A DNA stretch of 46,556 nt, from positions 129,998 to 176,553 of the forward strand of contig NZ_MUXV01000022.1 of NCBI RefSeq assembly GCF_002014975.1. The letters run 5' to 3'. A program made the position numbers and the translations under genes. Of this stretch, positions 1-8,513 are shown piece by piece. Below the pieces are notes generated by a model. It made no database searches and was not told where the DNA came from. It saw nothing but the letters and a program-made list of their open reading frames with translations. Source of the stretch: Moraxella bovis. Its GTDB lineage: Bacteria; Pseudomonadota; Gammaproteobacteria; Pseudomonadales; Moraxellaceae. Position 1 is the stretch's first letter; each line of letters opens with the position of its first letter.

Positions 1-50
1 AGGGTTTTTCCAAAGGGTTTATTTAACATAATATTTTTATTTTGATAAAA

Positions 51-78
51 CAAAACCGTCAATGTTTTGACGGTTTTG
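51..78 (-). terminator. Intrinsic terminator of nadE
   Basis: A perfect 12-bp stem (51-62 with 67-78) with a 4-nt loop carries ACCGTC/GACGGT at its core. On the minus strand it is followed by a T-rich run. It lies 22 bases beyond the nadE stop codon. Confidence 0.8.
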
Positions 79-100
79 CAATCAAGTAAGTATTAAAACC

Positions 101-1771
101 TTAAAACTCGCCCGTTACCGACCAGCCATTGACTAGCGGATAACGGCGTTCACGTCCAAAGGATTTTTTGGTAATCTTAGTGCCGATTGCCCCTTGACGG
201 CGTTTGTGTTCGGCTCTGTCTACCATGGTCAGTACACGTTCAACGACCGCAGGGTCAAAACCTGCGGCACAGATGGCTTTGTAGCCCAAATCTTCATCAA
301 TGTACATCTTTAAGATGGCATCAAGTAGGGCATAGTCAGGCAAGCTGTCTTGGTCTTTTTGGTCGGGACGTAGCTCAGCCGATGGCGGACGAGTGATGAC
401 ACGCTCAGGAATGACAGGGTTGTCTTCTAGGCGATTGCGATAATCGGCTAGGCGGTACACGTCGGTCTTGTAGATGTCTTTTAGCACATCAAATCCGCCA
501 ACCATGTCGCCATATAGGGTGGAGTAGCCGACTGCATTTTCTGATTTGTTGCCAGTTGAGATGACCATGTGTCCAAATTTGTTGGATAGAGCCATGAGTA
601 TCACGCCCCTTGCCCGAGCTTGTAGGTTCTCTTCGGTCACGTCAGGGGCTGCCCCTGCAAAGAGTGGGGCGAGCGTGGATTTGAGACCTGCCACCGCATC
701 ATGGATGGGGCAGATGGTATAAGAGACGTTGAGACGGGCGGCTTGGGCGGCGGCATCGTCCAGACTCATCTGCGATGTATATTCATAAGGCATCATCACT
801 GCATAGACTTTATCAGCACCCAATGCATCCACAGCGATGGCAAGGGTCAAGGCACTGTCAATGCCCCCCGAGAGTCCAACAATCACACCCTTAAAGCCTG
901 AGCGATTGACATAATCACGCAAACCGACGACTAAGGCTTGGTAGATTTGCGACTCTTCGGATAAGTCAAGTGGCGGTTTGACTTGGGTATCAAAGCGTCT
1001 GCTTGATACATCAAAGGTTGCCATAATCAGCTGATTTAAGAATCTTGCCCCTTCGTGAGCAATCTCGCCGTCCGCTTGACTGACGATAGAGCCACCGTCA
1101 AAAACGATGTCATCTTGGGCACCGACGGTATTGACATAGATGATGGGTAGCTTGTGCGTTGATGATTGACGGGCGATGAGTGCTTTACGTTCGGCTTGCT
1201 TGCCGACTTCAAAGGGTGACGCATTTAGCACGACCACCATTTCTGCCCCTTCATCTTTGAGTCCTTTGATGGGTGCTTCGTGCCAGATGTCTTCACAAAT
1301 GAGCAGTCCGATGGTCAGCCCTTTGTAGTCAAATAAGACTTGATTGCGACCTTTTTTAAAGTAGCGTTTTTCATCAAACACGCCATAGTTTGGCAGGCAT
1401 TGTTTGTGATAAAAGCCTTTTTGGCTACCGCCTTGTAATATCGCCGCCGAGTTAAACGTGCCGTGATTGTCCACGTGCGGATAGCCCAAAATGGTGACAA
1501 TGCCGTCTATCTTGGCAAGTTCATTCATGGTAATCTTGACACGCTCAGCCAAGGTAGGACGCAGTAGCAAATCTTCTGGCAGATAGCCGATGAGTGCCAG
1601 CTCAGGAAAGATGACGATGTCTGCCCCACGAGCTTTGGCATCTAGGGCAAGGGCTTTCATCTTGCCCACGTTGCCCTTGATGTCGCCCACCCAAAAATTT
1701 GTCTGCATGATGGCAAAAGTAATCGTACCGTTTGGGGTGCTAATTTCGCTAAAATTTTCTTGTATTGACAT
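101..1771 (-). CDS. nadE: Glutamine-dependent NAD+ synthetase
   Basis: Makes NAD+ from deamido-NAD+ and ATP, taking ammonia from glutamine; last step of NAD biosynthesis, cytosolic. The 556-residue protein has an N-terminal nitrilase-type glutaminase domain (about 18-265) with the expected Glu57 (FPELALIGY), Lys123 and Cys159 (LLICEDIWHE). The C-terminal NAD synthase domain (about 275-545) has the ATP-binding P-loop SGGIDSA at 301-307 and STGNKSE further on. The length matches bacterial two-domain NadE. It is a single gene, facing away from the small zinc-ribbon gene to its right, and ends in its own hairpin terminator. Start: the first ATG of the frame, which leaves a short N-terminal extension before the nitrilase domain. 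Confidence 0.96.
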   Translation of the reverse strand: MSIQENFSEISTPNGTITFAIMQTNFWVGDIKGNVGKMKALALDAKARGADIVIFPELALIGYLPEDLLLRPTLAERVKITMNELAKIDGIVTILGYPHVDNHGTFNSAAILQGGSQKGFYHKQCLPNYGVFDEKRYFKKGRNQVLFDYKGLTIGLLICEDIWHEAPIKGLKDEGAEMVVVLNASPFEVGKQAERKALIARQSSTHKLPIIYVNTVGAQDDIVFDGGSIVSQADGEIAHEGARFLNQLIMATFDVSSRRFDTQVKPPLDLSEESQIYQALVVGLRDYVNRSGFKGVIVGLSGGIDSALTLAIAVDALGADKVYAVMMPYEYTSQMSLDDAAAQAARLNVSYTICPIHDAVAGLKSTLAPLFAGAAPDVTEENLQARARGVILMALSNKFGHMVISTGNKSENAVGYSTLYGDMVGGFDVLKDIYKTDVYRLADYRNRLEDNPVIPERVITRPPSAELRPDQKDQDSLPDYALLDAILKMYIDEDLGYKAICAAGFDPAVVERVLTMVDRAEHKRRQGAIGTKITKKSFGRERRYPLVNGWSVTGEF

Positions 1772-1969
1772 TTGTAATTATCCAGTAAATGTATTGATGG
1801 TTGTCGCCTGTCGTCAATCCGTGTTTATCGGCAGGCAATGATGAGTTTGATTTGTCAAATCAGCTTGATGTTTGCATAAAACTAATTAAAACCAATCTAC
1901 ACAAATCAACTTAGTATAGCACACTATCGCCTATTTTTGTGATATAGTAGGCATTATTTTGTAACCTTG

Positions 1970-2290
1970 ATGTTTGCCATGTTTGCTTTTTTAATCAATC
2001 TTATCATCATCGCCATTGTGATGAAAATATTCTTTAAATTCATGTATCCAAAACCGCCCAAGCATTTTTTTCCAAAAGCAGGCGATGATGTCAGTATCAG
2101 ACGATGCGATTATTGTGGGCATGAACTTGCCACCTATCGGGGTATTTTGCAGACGGATGTGGCAGGCGATGGGCGTGAGTATTTCTTTTGCAATGGCGAC
2201 CATCAAAGTGCTTATTTTCGCGGCGACGTCTATCAAGCCGATGATGACTATGATGGTCTGCCCACCAAAAAGCCGTTGGATGATGATTAA
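1970..2290 (+). CDS. PP0621-like small membrane protein with zinc ribbon
   Basis: A protein of about 106 residues with one N-terminal transmembrane helix (about 3-22, hydrophobic, followed by basic residues). A cytosolic-type four-ligand zinc motif follows: CDYCG, then CNGDH about 28 residues later. The tail is acidic (ends DDD). This layout matches the PP0621 family of small proteobacterial membrane proteins of unknown function. The frame is also open from a TTG at 1967; ATG 1970 or ATG 1979 is the likely start, and no convincing Shine-Dalgarno sequence separates them. It is divergent from nadE and is followed by a strong bidirectional terminator. Family call from motif layout; function unknown. 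Confidence 0.75.
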   Translation: MFAMFAFLINLIIIAIVMKIFFKFMYPKPPKHFFPKAGDDVSIRRCDYCGHELATYRGILQTDVAGDGREYFFCNGDHQSAYFRGDVYQADDDYDGLPTKKPLDDD

Positions 2291-2321
2291 AGACGTTTAG
2301 AGAGAAATAGTAATTTAAAAA

Positions 2322-2351
2322 ACAAAAAGACGTCCTCAAACGTCTTTTTGT
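2322..2351. terminator. Bidirectional intrinsic terminator
   Basis: Perfect 12-bp inverted repeat (2322-2333 with 2340-2351), 6-nt loop, stem rich in A on the left and T on the right, so it can work on both strands. It lies between two convergent genes: the small zinc-ribbon gene (+) and the peroxidase gene (-). Confidence 0.85.
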
Positions 2352-2372
2352 CATTGATAATCAAGCAACTCA

Positions 2373-2915
2373 TCAAGCCACATTTGCCAACTCTTCTTGA
2401 ATGGCAGATTCCATCTCTTTGGTACTGACTGTTGGGGCGAAACGCTGGGTTACTTTGCCGTCTTTATCGACCAAAAATTTGGTAAAGTTCCATTTGATGT
2501 CATTGCCTGTACGGGTCTCATTCATCTGAGCAATGATCTCAAGCAGTATTTCATATTTACTGTTGGCTATTTCCTCACTTTTTTGCTCTTTTAGATAAGC
2601 ATAAAGTGGGTGAGTGTTCTCGCCATTGATGTTAATTTTGGCAAAGATGGGAAAGCTGATTTGATATTCTTCTTTTAAAAATTTGGTAATTTCTGCATTG
2701 TCTTCGACCGCTTGCCCAAATTCGTTACTGGGAAAGTCCAAAACCACCAAGCCTTTATCTTTATACTTCTGATACAGCTCTTCTAAATCATCATACTGGG
2801 GTGTCAGACTGCATTTGGTGGCAGTATTGACAATGAGCAAGGTCTTGCCTTTAAAATCGCTTAATCTAACTTCTTTGCCATGAATGTCTTTAACTGAAAA
2901 ATCATGGATTGACAT
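2373..2915 (-). CDS. Glutathione/thioredoxin peroxidase (GPx family)
   Basis: Reduces hydroperoxides in the cytoplasm. The 180-residue protein has the GPx fold landmarks: NTATKCSLTPQY holding the peroxidatic Cys35, the LDFPSNEFGQ loop (Gln of the catalytic set) and KWNFTKFLVDKDG near the C-terminus (Trp and Asn of the set). Cys35 is the only cysteine in the protein. The usual FPCNQFG cysteine is Ser, and the resolving cysteine of thioredoxin-dependent GPx enzymes is absent. It should therefore work as a one-Cys enzyme resolved by an external thiol such as glutathione; a glutathione reductase gene lies in this window (18152). No signal peptide. Family assignment is firm; the reductant is inferred. 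Confidence 0.93.
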   Translation of the reverse strand: MSIHDFSVKDIHGKEVRLSDFKGKTLLIVNTATKCSLTPQYDDLEELYQKYKDKGLVVLDFPSNEFGQAVEDNAEITKFLKEEYQISFPIFAKININGENTHPLYAYLKEQKSEEIANSKYEILLEIIAQMNETRTGNDIKWNFTKFLVDKDGKVTQRFAPTVSTKEMESAIQEELANVA

Positions 2916-3148
2916 CGCTTAACGCATCCTTAAAAGTGTGCCAAAAATCATTGCAAAAACCATCATGCAATCTACCAACATGGGATAAAATCATACAAAC
3001 CCATAAGACTATTATATATAATTTTTTGGAAAGTAAAAGTGATAAAAAACGATGTATTAATTAGGAAAAATTAATAATATGAGTATGATTCTAGTGATAG
3101 CCATCAAATTTTGTAAGTTAGATTTTTAGAAAATCTAAAAAGCCAAAA

Positions 3149-3173
3149 ATAAAGGACGATTTACGTCCTTTAT
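3149..3173 (-). terminator. Intrinsic terminator of the ETF-QO gene
   Basis: Perfect 10-bp stem (3149-3158 with 3164-3173) around AAAGGACG/CGTCCTTT with a 5-nt loop. On the minus strand a T run follows. It ends 10 bases from the ETF-QO stop codon. Confidence 0.8.
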
Positions 3174-3182
3174 TTGTCATCA

Positions 3183-4853
3183 TTACATATTCGGATAATT
3201 AGGCCCGCCACCGCCTTCTGGCGTTACCCAGGTGATGTTTTGGGCAGGGTCTTTGATGTCGCAAGTTTTGCAATGCACGCAGTTTTGGCTATTGATGACA
3301 AACCTTGCCCCATTCGGGTCATTCTCATCCGCCACCACTTCATAGACCCCCGCAGGACAGTACAAGCGAGCAGGTTCGCCATAGAGCGGTAGGTTTTTGG
3401 TGATTGGCACGGTCGGGTCGGTCAGTTTTAGATGACAAGGTTGATCCTCGGCATGGTTGGTGTTTGAGATAAACACGCTGGATAATTTGTCAAAAGTCAG
3501 CTTGCCGTCAGGTTTTGGATAATCAGGCTTATAAGCGTGGTCGGCTTTGTCAAGTTGAGCAAAATCATAACTGTTGTCATGAATGATAAGTGGCATTTTA
3601 CCGCTTAATAAGTTTTGCTCCACAAAGATAAACGCACCGCCCATCCACGTTCCCATACGGTGCATGGCAGGCGAGAAGTTTTGGGCGGATTTGGCATCAT
3701 CAAACAGCCACGAATTTTCAAAATTGGTCTGATACTCGCTGACTTCATCGTGTTGTCGTCCGTCTTGGATTGCTTTAAAAATCGCCTCACCAGCGAGCAT
3801 TCCCGACTTCATGGACGTATGCGTGCCTTTGATTTTGGCAGGGTTCAAAAATCCTGCGTCATCGCCCACCAGCACACCCCCTGCAAAGGTCAGTTTGGGC
3901 AGGCTATTTAGACCGCCTTTGACCAACGCCCTTGCCCCATAGGACAGGCGTTTGCCTCCTTCTAAGATAGGGCGAATAAGGGGGTGTAGTTTTAGGCGTT
4001 GTAATTCATCAAAGGGCGATAGGCGCGGATTGGAGTAAGACAAATCCACCACCAAGCCAAAGCTCACTTGATTGTTTTCGGCAAAATACAGCCACCAACC
4101 GCCAGTTGCCCCTGTGTCATTAAGTGGATAGCCCGAGCCGTGCAAAATTACGCCTTCTTCGTGCTTATCAGCGTCAATCTCCCACAGCTCTTTTAGTCCA
4201 ATGCCATAATGTTGGGGGTCTTTGTCTTTGTCAAGATGAAAACGGCTAATCAGGCGTTTGCCCAAATGTCCACGACAGCCCTCGGCAAACACGGTATATT
4301 TGGCAACAAGCTCATAACCTGCCTCAAAAGACGGCTTAGGCTCGCCCTTGGCATTGACCCCCATGTCGCCCGTTTGGATACCACGCACCGAACCGTCAGC
4401 GTTGTAGAGAATTTCACTGGCGGTAAAGTTCGGAAACAGCATAATCTCCATGCTTTCGGCTTGTTCGGCAAGCCAGCGTACCACGTTGCCAAGCGAGACG
4501 ATATAGTTGCCTTCGTTGTGCATACTAGCAGGGACGATGGAGCTTGGCAGTTTGATTGCCTTTTTGGCGTTGGGGAGCATATACACACGGTCTTCGGTTG
4601 CTTTTACCGTGATTGGGGCGTTCATGTTTTGCCAATCAGGGAACAGCTCGTCCAAGGCACGGGTTTCCATGACCGCCCCCGATAAGATGTGAGCTCCAAA
4701 CTCCGAGCCTTTTTCCACGACACAGACCATAAATTCATCAAGTCCTGCATCTATGGCAAGCTGTTTTAGGCGAATGGCACAGGACAGACCCGATACGCCA
4801 CCGCCGACCACGACCACGTCAAATTCCATTGACTCACGTTGTATCTCTTGCAT
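3183..4853 (-). CDS. Electron transfer flavoprotein-ubiquinone oxidoreductase
   Basis: Passes electrons from ETF (beta-oxidation and amino-acid dehydrogenases) to ubiquinone at the inner face of the cytoplasmic membrane. The 556-residue protein is the usual length. It has an N-terminal FAD dinucleotide-binding motif (VVVVGGGVSGLSCAIRLK, about 13-30), a second FAD contact GVLVGDDAGFLNP, and a C-terminal ferredoxin-like 4Fe-4S site with Cys499 (LYCPAG) plus Cys525, Cys528 and Cys531 (CVHCKTC). The C-terminus GGGGPNYPNM is typical of the family. ATG 4853 is the first start; ATG 4829 (MEFDVVVVGG) also fits. The etfA/etfB genes are not in the window. It is a single gene with its own terminator. 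Confidence 0.97.
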   Translation of the reverse strand: MQEIQRESMEFDVVVVGGGVSGLSCAIRLKQLAIDAGLDEFMVCVVEKGSEFGAHILSGAVMETRALDELFPDWQNMNAPITVKATEDRVYMLPNAKKAIKLPSSIVPASMHNEGNYIVSLGNVVRWLAEQAESMEIMLFPNFTASEILYNADGSVRGIQTGDMGVNAKGEPKPSFEAGYELVAKYTVFAEGCRGHLGKRLISRFHLDKDKDPQHYGIGLKELWEIDADKHEEGVILHGSGYPLNDTGATGGWWLYFAENNQVSFGLVVDLSYSNPRLSPFDELQRLKLHPLIRPILEGGKRLSYGARALVKGGLNSLPKLTFAGGVLVGDDAGFLNPAKIKGTHTSMKSGMLAGEAIFKAIQDGRQHDEVSEYQTNFENSWLFDDAKSAQNFSPAMHRMGTWMGGAFIFVEQNLLSGKMPLIIHDNSYDFAQLDKADHAYKPDYPKPDGKLTFDKLSSVFISNTNHAEDQPCHLKLTDPTVPITKNLPLYGEPARLYCPAGVYEVVADENDPNGARFVINSQNCVHCKTCDIKDPAQNITWVTPEGGGGPNYPNM

Positions 4854-5181
4854 GGTGTTTCCTTTTTGGCTGTTTAAGGTGAAACCTTGTAATGGCTAAA
4901 AAACAAATGATTATCAAATACAATGTTTGATAAATCAAATAATTATAAATGGTATATTTTACCAATCTTGTCAAATTAGGCAAGTTAATTATGCCCTTAT
5001 TTTTGATAAAATCATGACTGGTACGGTTGTAAAAAGTTGCTGGGGGAATGGGTTGTGCTTTTAAAGGCTAGAATTTGGTAAATGTGATTTGTTGTGCTTT
5101 TTAAATCCTTAAAATTTATTTGCTTTTTTATAAAAATTTAGGCAAAATTAAACACTCTTTTTAAATGATGGGGTAAGGATT
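4854..5181. other. AT-rich intergenic region between divergent genes
   Basis: Non-coding, strongly AT-rich, between the divergent ETF-QO and DUF1285 genes, so it must hold both promoters. A good ribosome-binding site (GGGTAAGGA, about 5171-5179) precedes the DUF1285 start. An ATGATTATCAAA string near 4907 recurs in the leader of the porin gene; its meaning is unknown. No gene or RNA is seen. Confidence 0.5.
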
Positions 5182-5787
5182 ATGATGGATAATATTGACA
5201 AAAATGCCAATAAAGACAATGATTTAGCCAAAATCATCTCATCGCTTGGCAATGAGCGTAAAATTCCGCCATTAGATAAATGGACACCCAAGACGATAAC
5301 GCCTTTTGATATTGTGATTGATGATAATGGCGAGTGGCATCATGATGGGGTTAAAATCGCTCGGCAGTCGCTTGTGGATTTGTTTGCTAGCGTGCTGTGG
5401 GCGGACGTGGACGGTGAGCAAAAACGCCACTTTTTAAAAACGCCCACCGATAAATACGAAATCACCGTGATAGACACGCCACTGTTTATCAACACTGTGG
5501 ATAAAGTCGTCAAAAATGGCGATGAATGGATAGTGTTTGGCACAACCAATGGCGATAACATTGTGCTTGATGATAAGCCGTTGTATTTTAAAACCGTGGT
5601 GCGTGATGATGTGGCGGACGATAGGCTGTATATAGACACCCGTTTTAATCTAACCGCTCGCATTGGGCGTAATGTGTTTTATCATCTAATAGAGCTTGGC
5701 GAGCTGTCGGACGAGCAGGGGCAGACGATTTTGACCTTGCAAAGTGGCGGTAAAACGCATCGTGTGGTTGCCCCAAATTTTAATTAG
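5182..5787 (+). CDS. DUF1285 domain protein
   Basis: A 201-residue cytosolic protein of the DUF1285 family, function unknown. Family landmarks are PPLDKWTP at about 29-36, the strand-rich GEWHHDGVKIARQSLVDLFASVL segment, the FLKTPTDKYEITVIDTPLFI segment, and the C-terminal LTARIGRNVFYHLIELGEL. A strong Shine-Dalgarno sequence (AAGGA) precedes ATG 5182; ATG 5185 follows directly, and the choice changes one residue. It lies 14 bases upstream of murI on the same strand and probably shares a transcript with it. The N-terminal 20 residues are Asp/Asn/Lys-rich and probably disordered. Confidence 0.88.
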   Translation: MMDNIDKNANKDNDLAKIISSLGNERKIPPLDKWTPKTITPFDIVIDDNGEWHHDGVKIARQSLVDLFASVLWADVDGEQKRHFLKTPTDKYEITVIDTPLFINTVDKVVKNGDEWIVFGTTNGDNIVLDDKPLYFKTVVRDDVADDRLYIDTRFNLTARIGRNVFYHLIELGELSDEQGQTILTLQSGGKTHRVVAPNFN

Positions 5788-5801
5788 AAAAATTAAACAA
5801 T

Positions 5802-6641
5802 ATGATAAACCAGCACCCTGATTTTAAAGATGACCCTACCGCCCCGATTGGCGTATTTGATTCGGGCATGGGGGGGTTGTCGGTGTATTTGCACCTAAAA
5901 ACACTCATGCCAAACGAACGCTTTATCTACTATGCCGACACCGCCAACGTGCCGTATGGGGGCAAATCAGGCGATGAGATCTTGCTTTTGACCTTACAAG
6001 CGGTGGCACGGCTGTGTAAACGGGGCTGTAAACTCATCGTCATCGCCTGTAACAGTGCGTCCGCCCATGCCCTAAAAGCGTTGCGTGAGCGGTGTAGCGT
6101 GCCGATTGTGGGGCTTGTCCCTGCGGTCAAACCTGCGTGTAGCTTAACCAAAACCCGCCAAATTGCCGTGCTTGCCACTCGGGCGACTTTAAATGGCTAT
6201 CTATTAAACGATGTCATCAATGACGTTGCCAAGCCACAAGAGGTTATGGTGCATAAGCATTTTGAGCCGACATTGGTGCCGTGGGTGGAGAGCGGTATGC
6301 CCATTGACAGTCAAGTGGCAAATCTACTGATTAGACAAACCAAACAATGGGCAGACATGGGTGTGGACGTGATAGTGCTGGGGTGTACGCATTATCCGTT
6401 TTTTAAGGGGTTTTTGCAGACCTTTATACAACAAGAAAATCTGGACGTGCAGTTGATTGACTCAGGACTGGCAATCGCCCAACGGGTCAAATCCTTGCTT
6501 GATTTTTTTAATATCGCAAGCCCCACACCAAACACCGCTCCTATGCAGTTGTATGCCACACGCTTAGATGATGACCTGCTTGCCACTGCCGAGAAGTTAA
6601 GCGGTGAGCCATTTATTGAGCTGATTAATTATGATGAATGA
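5802..6641 (+). CDS. murI: Glutamate racemase
   Basis: Converts L-glutamate to D-glutamate for peptidoglycan. The 279-residue protein has the N-terminal IGVFDSGMGGLSV signature (16-28) and both catalytic cysteines in their conserved contexts: Cys83 (VIACNSASA) and Cys195 (VLGCTHYPF). YADTANVPYG is the conserved substrate loop. Start ATG 5802 lies 14 bases after the DUF1285 stop, with only a weak ribosome-binding site (an A-rich leader), which suggests translational coupling. The last 30 residues end in EPFIELINYDE. Confidence 0.96.
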   Translation: MINQHPDFKDDPTAPIGVFDSGMGGLSVYLHLKTLMPNERFIYYADTANVPYGGKSGDEILLLTLQAVARLCKRGCKLIVIACNSASAHALKALRERCSVPIVGLVPAVKPACSLTKTRQIAVLATRATLNGYLLNDVINDVAKPQEVMVHKHFEPTLVPWVESGMPIDSQVANLLIRQTKQWADMGVDVIVLGCTHYPFFKGFLQTFIQQENLDVQLIDSGLAIAQRVKSLLDFFNIASPTPNTAPMQLYATRLDDDLLATAEKLSGEPFIELINYDE

Positions 6642-6886
6642 CTCTGTAAGGCGAAAGCACGGCAAATGATATGCTAATTTTAACCATTTATATGTGATTG
6701 TGTTACTTTTGCAAATTTTGGCGTTTTTATTCATCTTGGGTATTTTTATTTTGAGAAAAATTCTTTATAATAAGAGATTATTTTGATAAAAATCACTTGC
6801 TCTACTATTTTTAAATTGTCATACTTTATCATTGATTTTGGGCGGACGTTCCCTAACACCAATCCACTATTAACCTTGGGGTTTTT

Positions 6887-7891
6887 GTGTCAAATCATCG
6901 TTATCATGTTCATATCGCTTGTGTGGCTGATGACCCACTGTTGGTTACTGCCCAAGATGATGTGGCGATATTTTTTGAGAGTCGGGCTTTTTTAACCAAA
7001 GACTTGGTGATTGCTCGTGCCGAATCTGCCAGTTATAGTTGGCGATGTGTTAATTCTGCCGATGTGGTACTCATACTCATCGGTAACAGCTACGGCAAAG
7101 CCAATGCGTCAGGGGTGAGCCAGCTTCACGTTAGCTATACCAATGCCAAAGCCAAAAACAAGCCCATACTCATTTTTGTGCATGCTGATGTATTAAACAA
7201 GCCAACGGGCAATCGGCTGATTGATTTTGTGGGGTCACTAGAATCCCAAGGTGGCGATGTTGTTCATTATTTTGATGATAATACCAATTTCCCCAAGCTC
7301 TTAGAAACAGCTTTTAATGCGCTTGATTTTGACAAATCCAAAGGGTGGCAGACAGCAGGGGCGAGTATTCGTAGTATGCTCCTTACCCCACCCCAAGAGA
7401 GTCAAACGGCCAATATAGACAAAACAGAGAAAACAGTGGGGGTAGATAAGGCAAAACCAGCCATAAATTTTGATGAATCCCACCACGCCAAAAACCCTGA
7501 TTTACATTCTGCTTTAAAACCCGCCTTGGTGCTTGATAGTGAATTTTTGGTAAGTTGCACCGCTCATGCGTTTCGGGGTGGTACGCTCATTGAAGTATCT
7601 TTTGTTATCCCACTACGCTGGCGACACATCGTTGCCATGCTTGCCAATGTCGTCATGCCATTTTCCGAGCAAGGATTGGGGCGTGCCTTAAATGAAATCG
7701 TGGATAAGAGCCTAGCAAGCCAAATCGTCTCTCGCCAACACCCTGATGTCCATGCGGTCAGTCGCATACAAGTGGTAAAGGCGGACGCTCTATGGATATT
7801 AGATGAGCTAGAGTTGGCAGGATGGATTGAACCTGTGGGGCAAGGCTCATTATGGCAAGCGACAGAAAAAGCCTCAGGTGTGACTAAATAG
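6887..7891 (+). CDS. DUF4062 domain protein, GTG start
   Basis: A 334-residue cytosolic protein. The N-terminal ~125 residues resemble DUF4062, a TIR/nucleoside-deoxyribosyltransferase-like fold. A strand RYHVHIACVADDP opens it, a FFESRAFLT segment follows, then SADVVLILIGNSYG and the strand KNKPILIFVH. DUF4062 is often the N-terminal sensor or effector part of signalling and some defence proteins. The middle (about 150-205) is Lys/Pro/Gln-rich linker. The C-terminal ~130 residues are predicted helical with no recognised domain. Start GTG 6887 puts the first strand at residue 4. No NTPase or nuclease motif is seen. No operon partner: the upstream gap is 245 bases and the next gene is 111 bases downstream. 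Domain call is moderate; function unknown. Confidence 0.72.
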   Translation: MSNHRYHVHIACVADDPLLVTAQDDVAIFFESRAFLTKDLVIARAESASYSWRCVNSADVVLILIGNSYGKANASGVSQLHVSYTNAKAKNKPILIFVHADVLNKPTGNRLIDFVGSLESQGGDVVHYFDDNTNFPKLLETAFNALDFDKSKGWQTAGASIRSMLLTPPQESQTANIDKTEKTVGVDKAKPAINFDESHHAKNPDLHSALKPALVLDSEFLVSCTAHAFRGGTLIEVSFVIPLRWRHIVAMLANVVMPFSEQGLGRALNEIVDKSLASQIVSRQHPDVHAVSRIQVVKADALWILDELELAGWIEPVGQGSLWQATEKASGVTK

Positions 7892-8002
7892 GCTTGGCTA
7901 ACAAAATGTCATATTCTGTCATGATATGTACATACTTAGCAATAATACAGCAATAAAGCCTTGTTATGATGACTTTGCCATTTTTGTTTTTAAGGAAAAA
8001 TT

Positions 8003-8206
8003 GTGTCAAACCAAGCAGACAATCCAAACACCAACACCCCAAGTACTAATACCCAAGAGTTAACGCAAGAGCTAGACACGCTCACCAACACCATGCATGA
8101 TGCAGAAAAATCACGCACCTTAGAAGAACAGGTGGCATATCTCAAATCACAGGGCATTGACCCATCAAAGACTTATGCCAAATGGGATGATGAGCCAGAA
8201 GAGTAG
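8003..8206 (+). CDS. Small acidic protein of unknown function
   Basis: A 67-residue protein, start GTG 8003, preceded by a good ribosome-binding site AAGGA (7992-7996). The first 30 residues are Asn/Thr/Gln-rich and probably disordered. The rest (LEEQVAYLKSQGIDPSKTYAKWDDEPEE) looks like one helix and a short conserved-looking turn with an acidic end. An intrinsic terminator follows 20 bases after the stop, which supports a real short transcription unit. I do not recognise the family. Confidence 0.6.
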   Translation: MSNQADNPNTNTPSTNTQELTQELDTLTNTMHDAEKSRTLEEQVAYLKSQGIDPSKTYAKWDDEPEE

Positions 8207-8226
8207 CCTTCTCTCGACTTGACTCT

Positions 8227-8257
8227 AAGCACAGCCGATGACGACTGTGCTTTTTTA
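8227..8257 (+). terminator. Intrinsic terminator after the 67-residue gene
   Basis: An 8-bp stem AAGCACAG/CTGTGCTT (8227-8234 with 8245-8252), 10-nt loop, then a T run to 8256. Confidence 0.8.
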
Positions 8258-8513
8258 TGATTTTTTATAATACAATCAAAATGGGAAAAATACCACCCCA
8301 AATGCTGTTTCTGGGTGATTATTGTCGTGGATAAGTGTTAATAGTTTGCTATAATATAAAACTTTATGTTATTAACCCACGTCTTAACTTGCACAAATTA
8401 AACAAATTTTGTTTGATGCTAAGTGACTAAGTTTTGGAGGTGTGTTGTCAAGTTGTTAGAGTCTACACAGCATGGATGGCATCGTCAAGCCAGTTTGTGC
8501 AAAGAGATATGTT

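Noticed and set aside
4209..4685. 158-residue open frame on the plus strand
   Set aside because: Antisense to the ETF-QO gene, whose domains fully explain this DNA; no ribosome-binding site or family pattern.
4907..4930. Fur box upstream of the ETF-QO gene
   Set aside because: Only a partial match (ATGATTATCA); too weak in AT-rich DNA to call.
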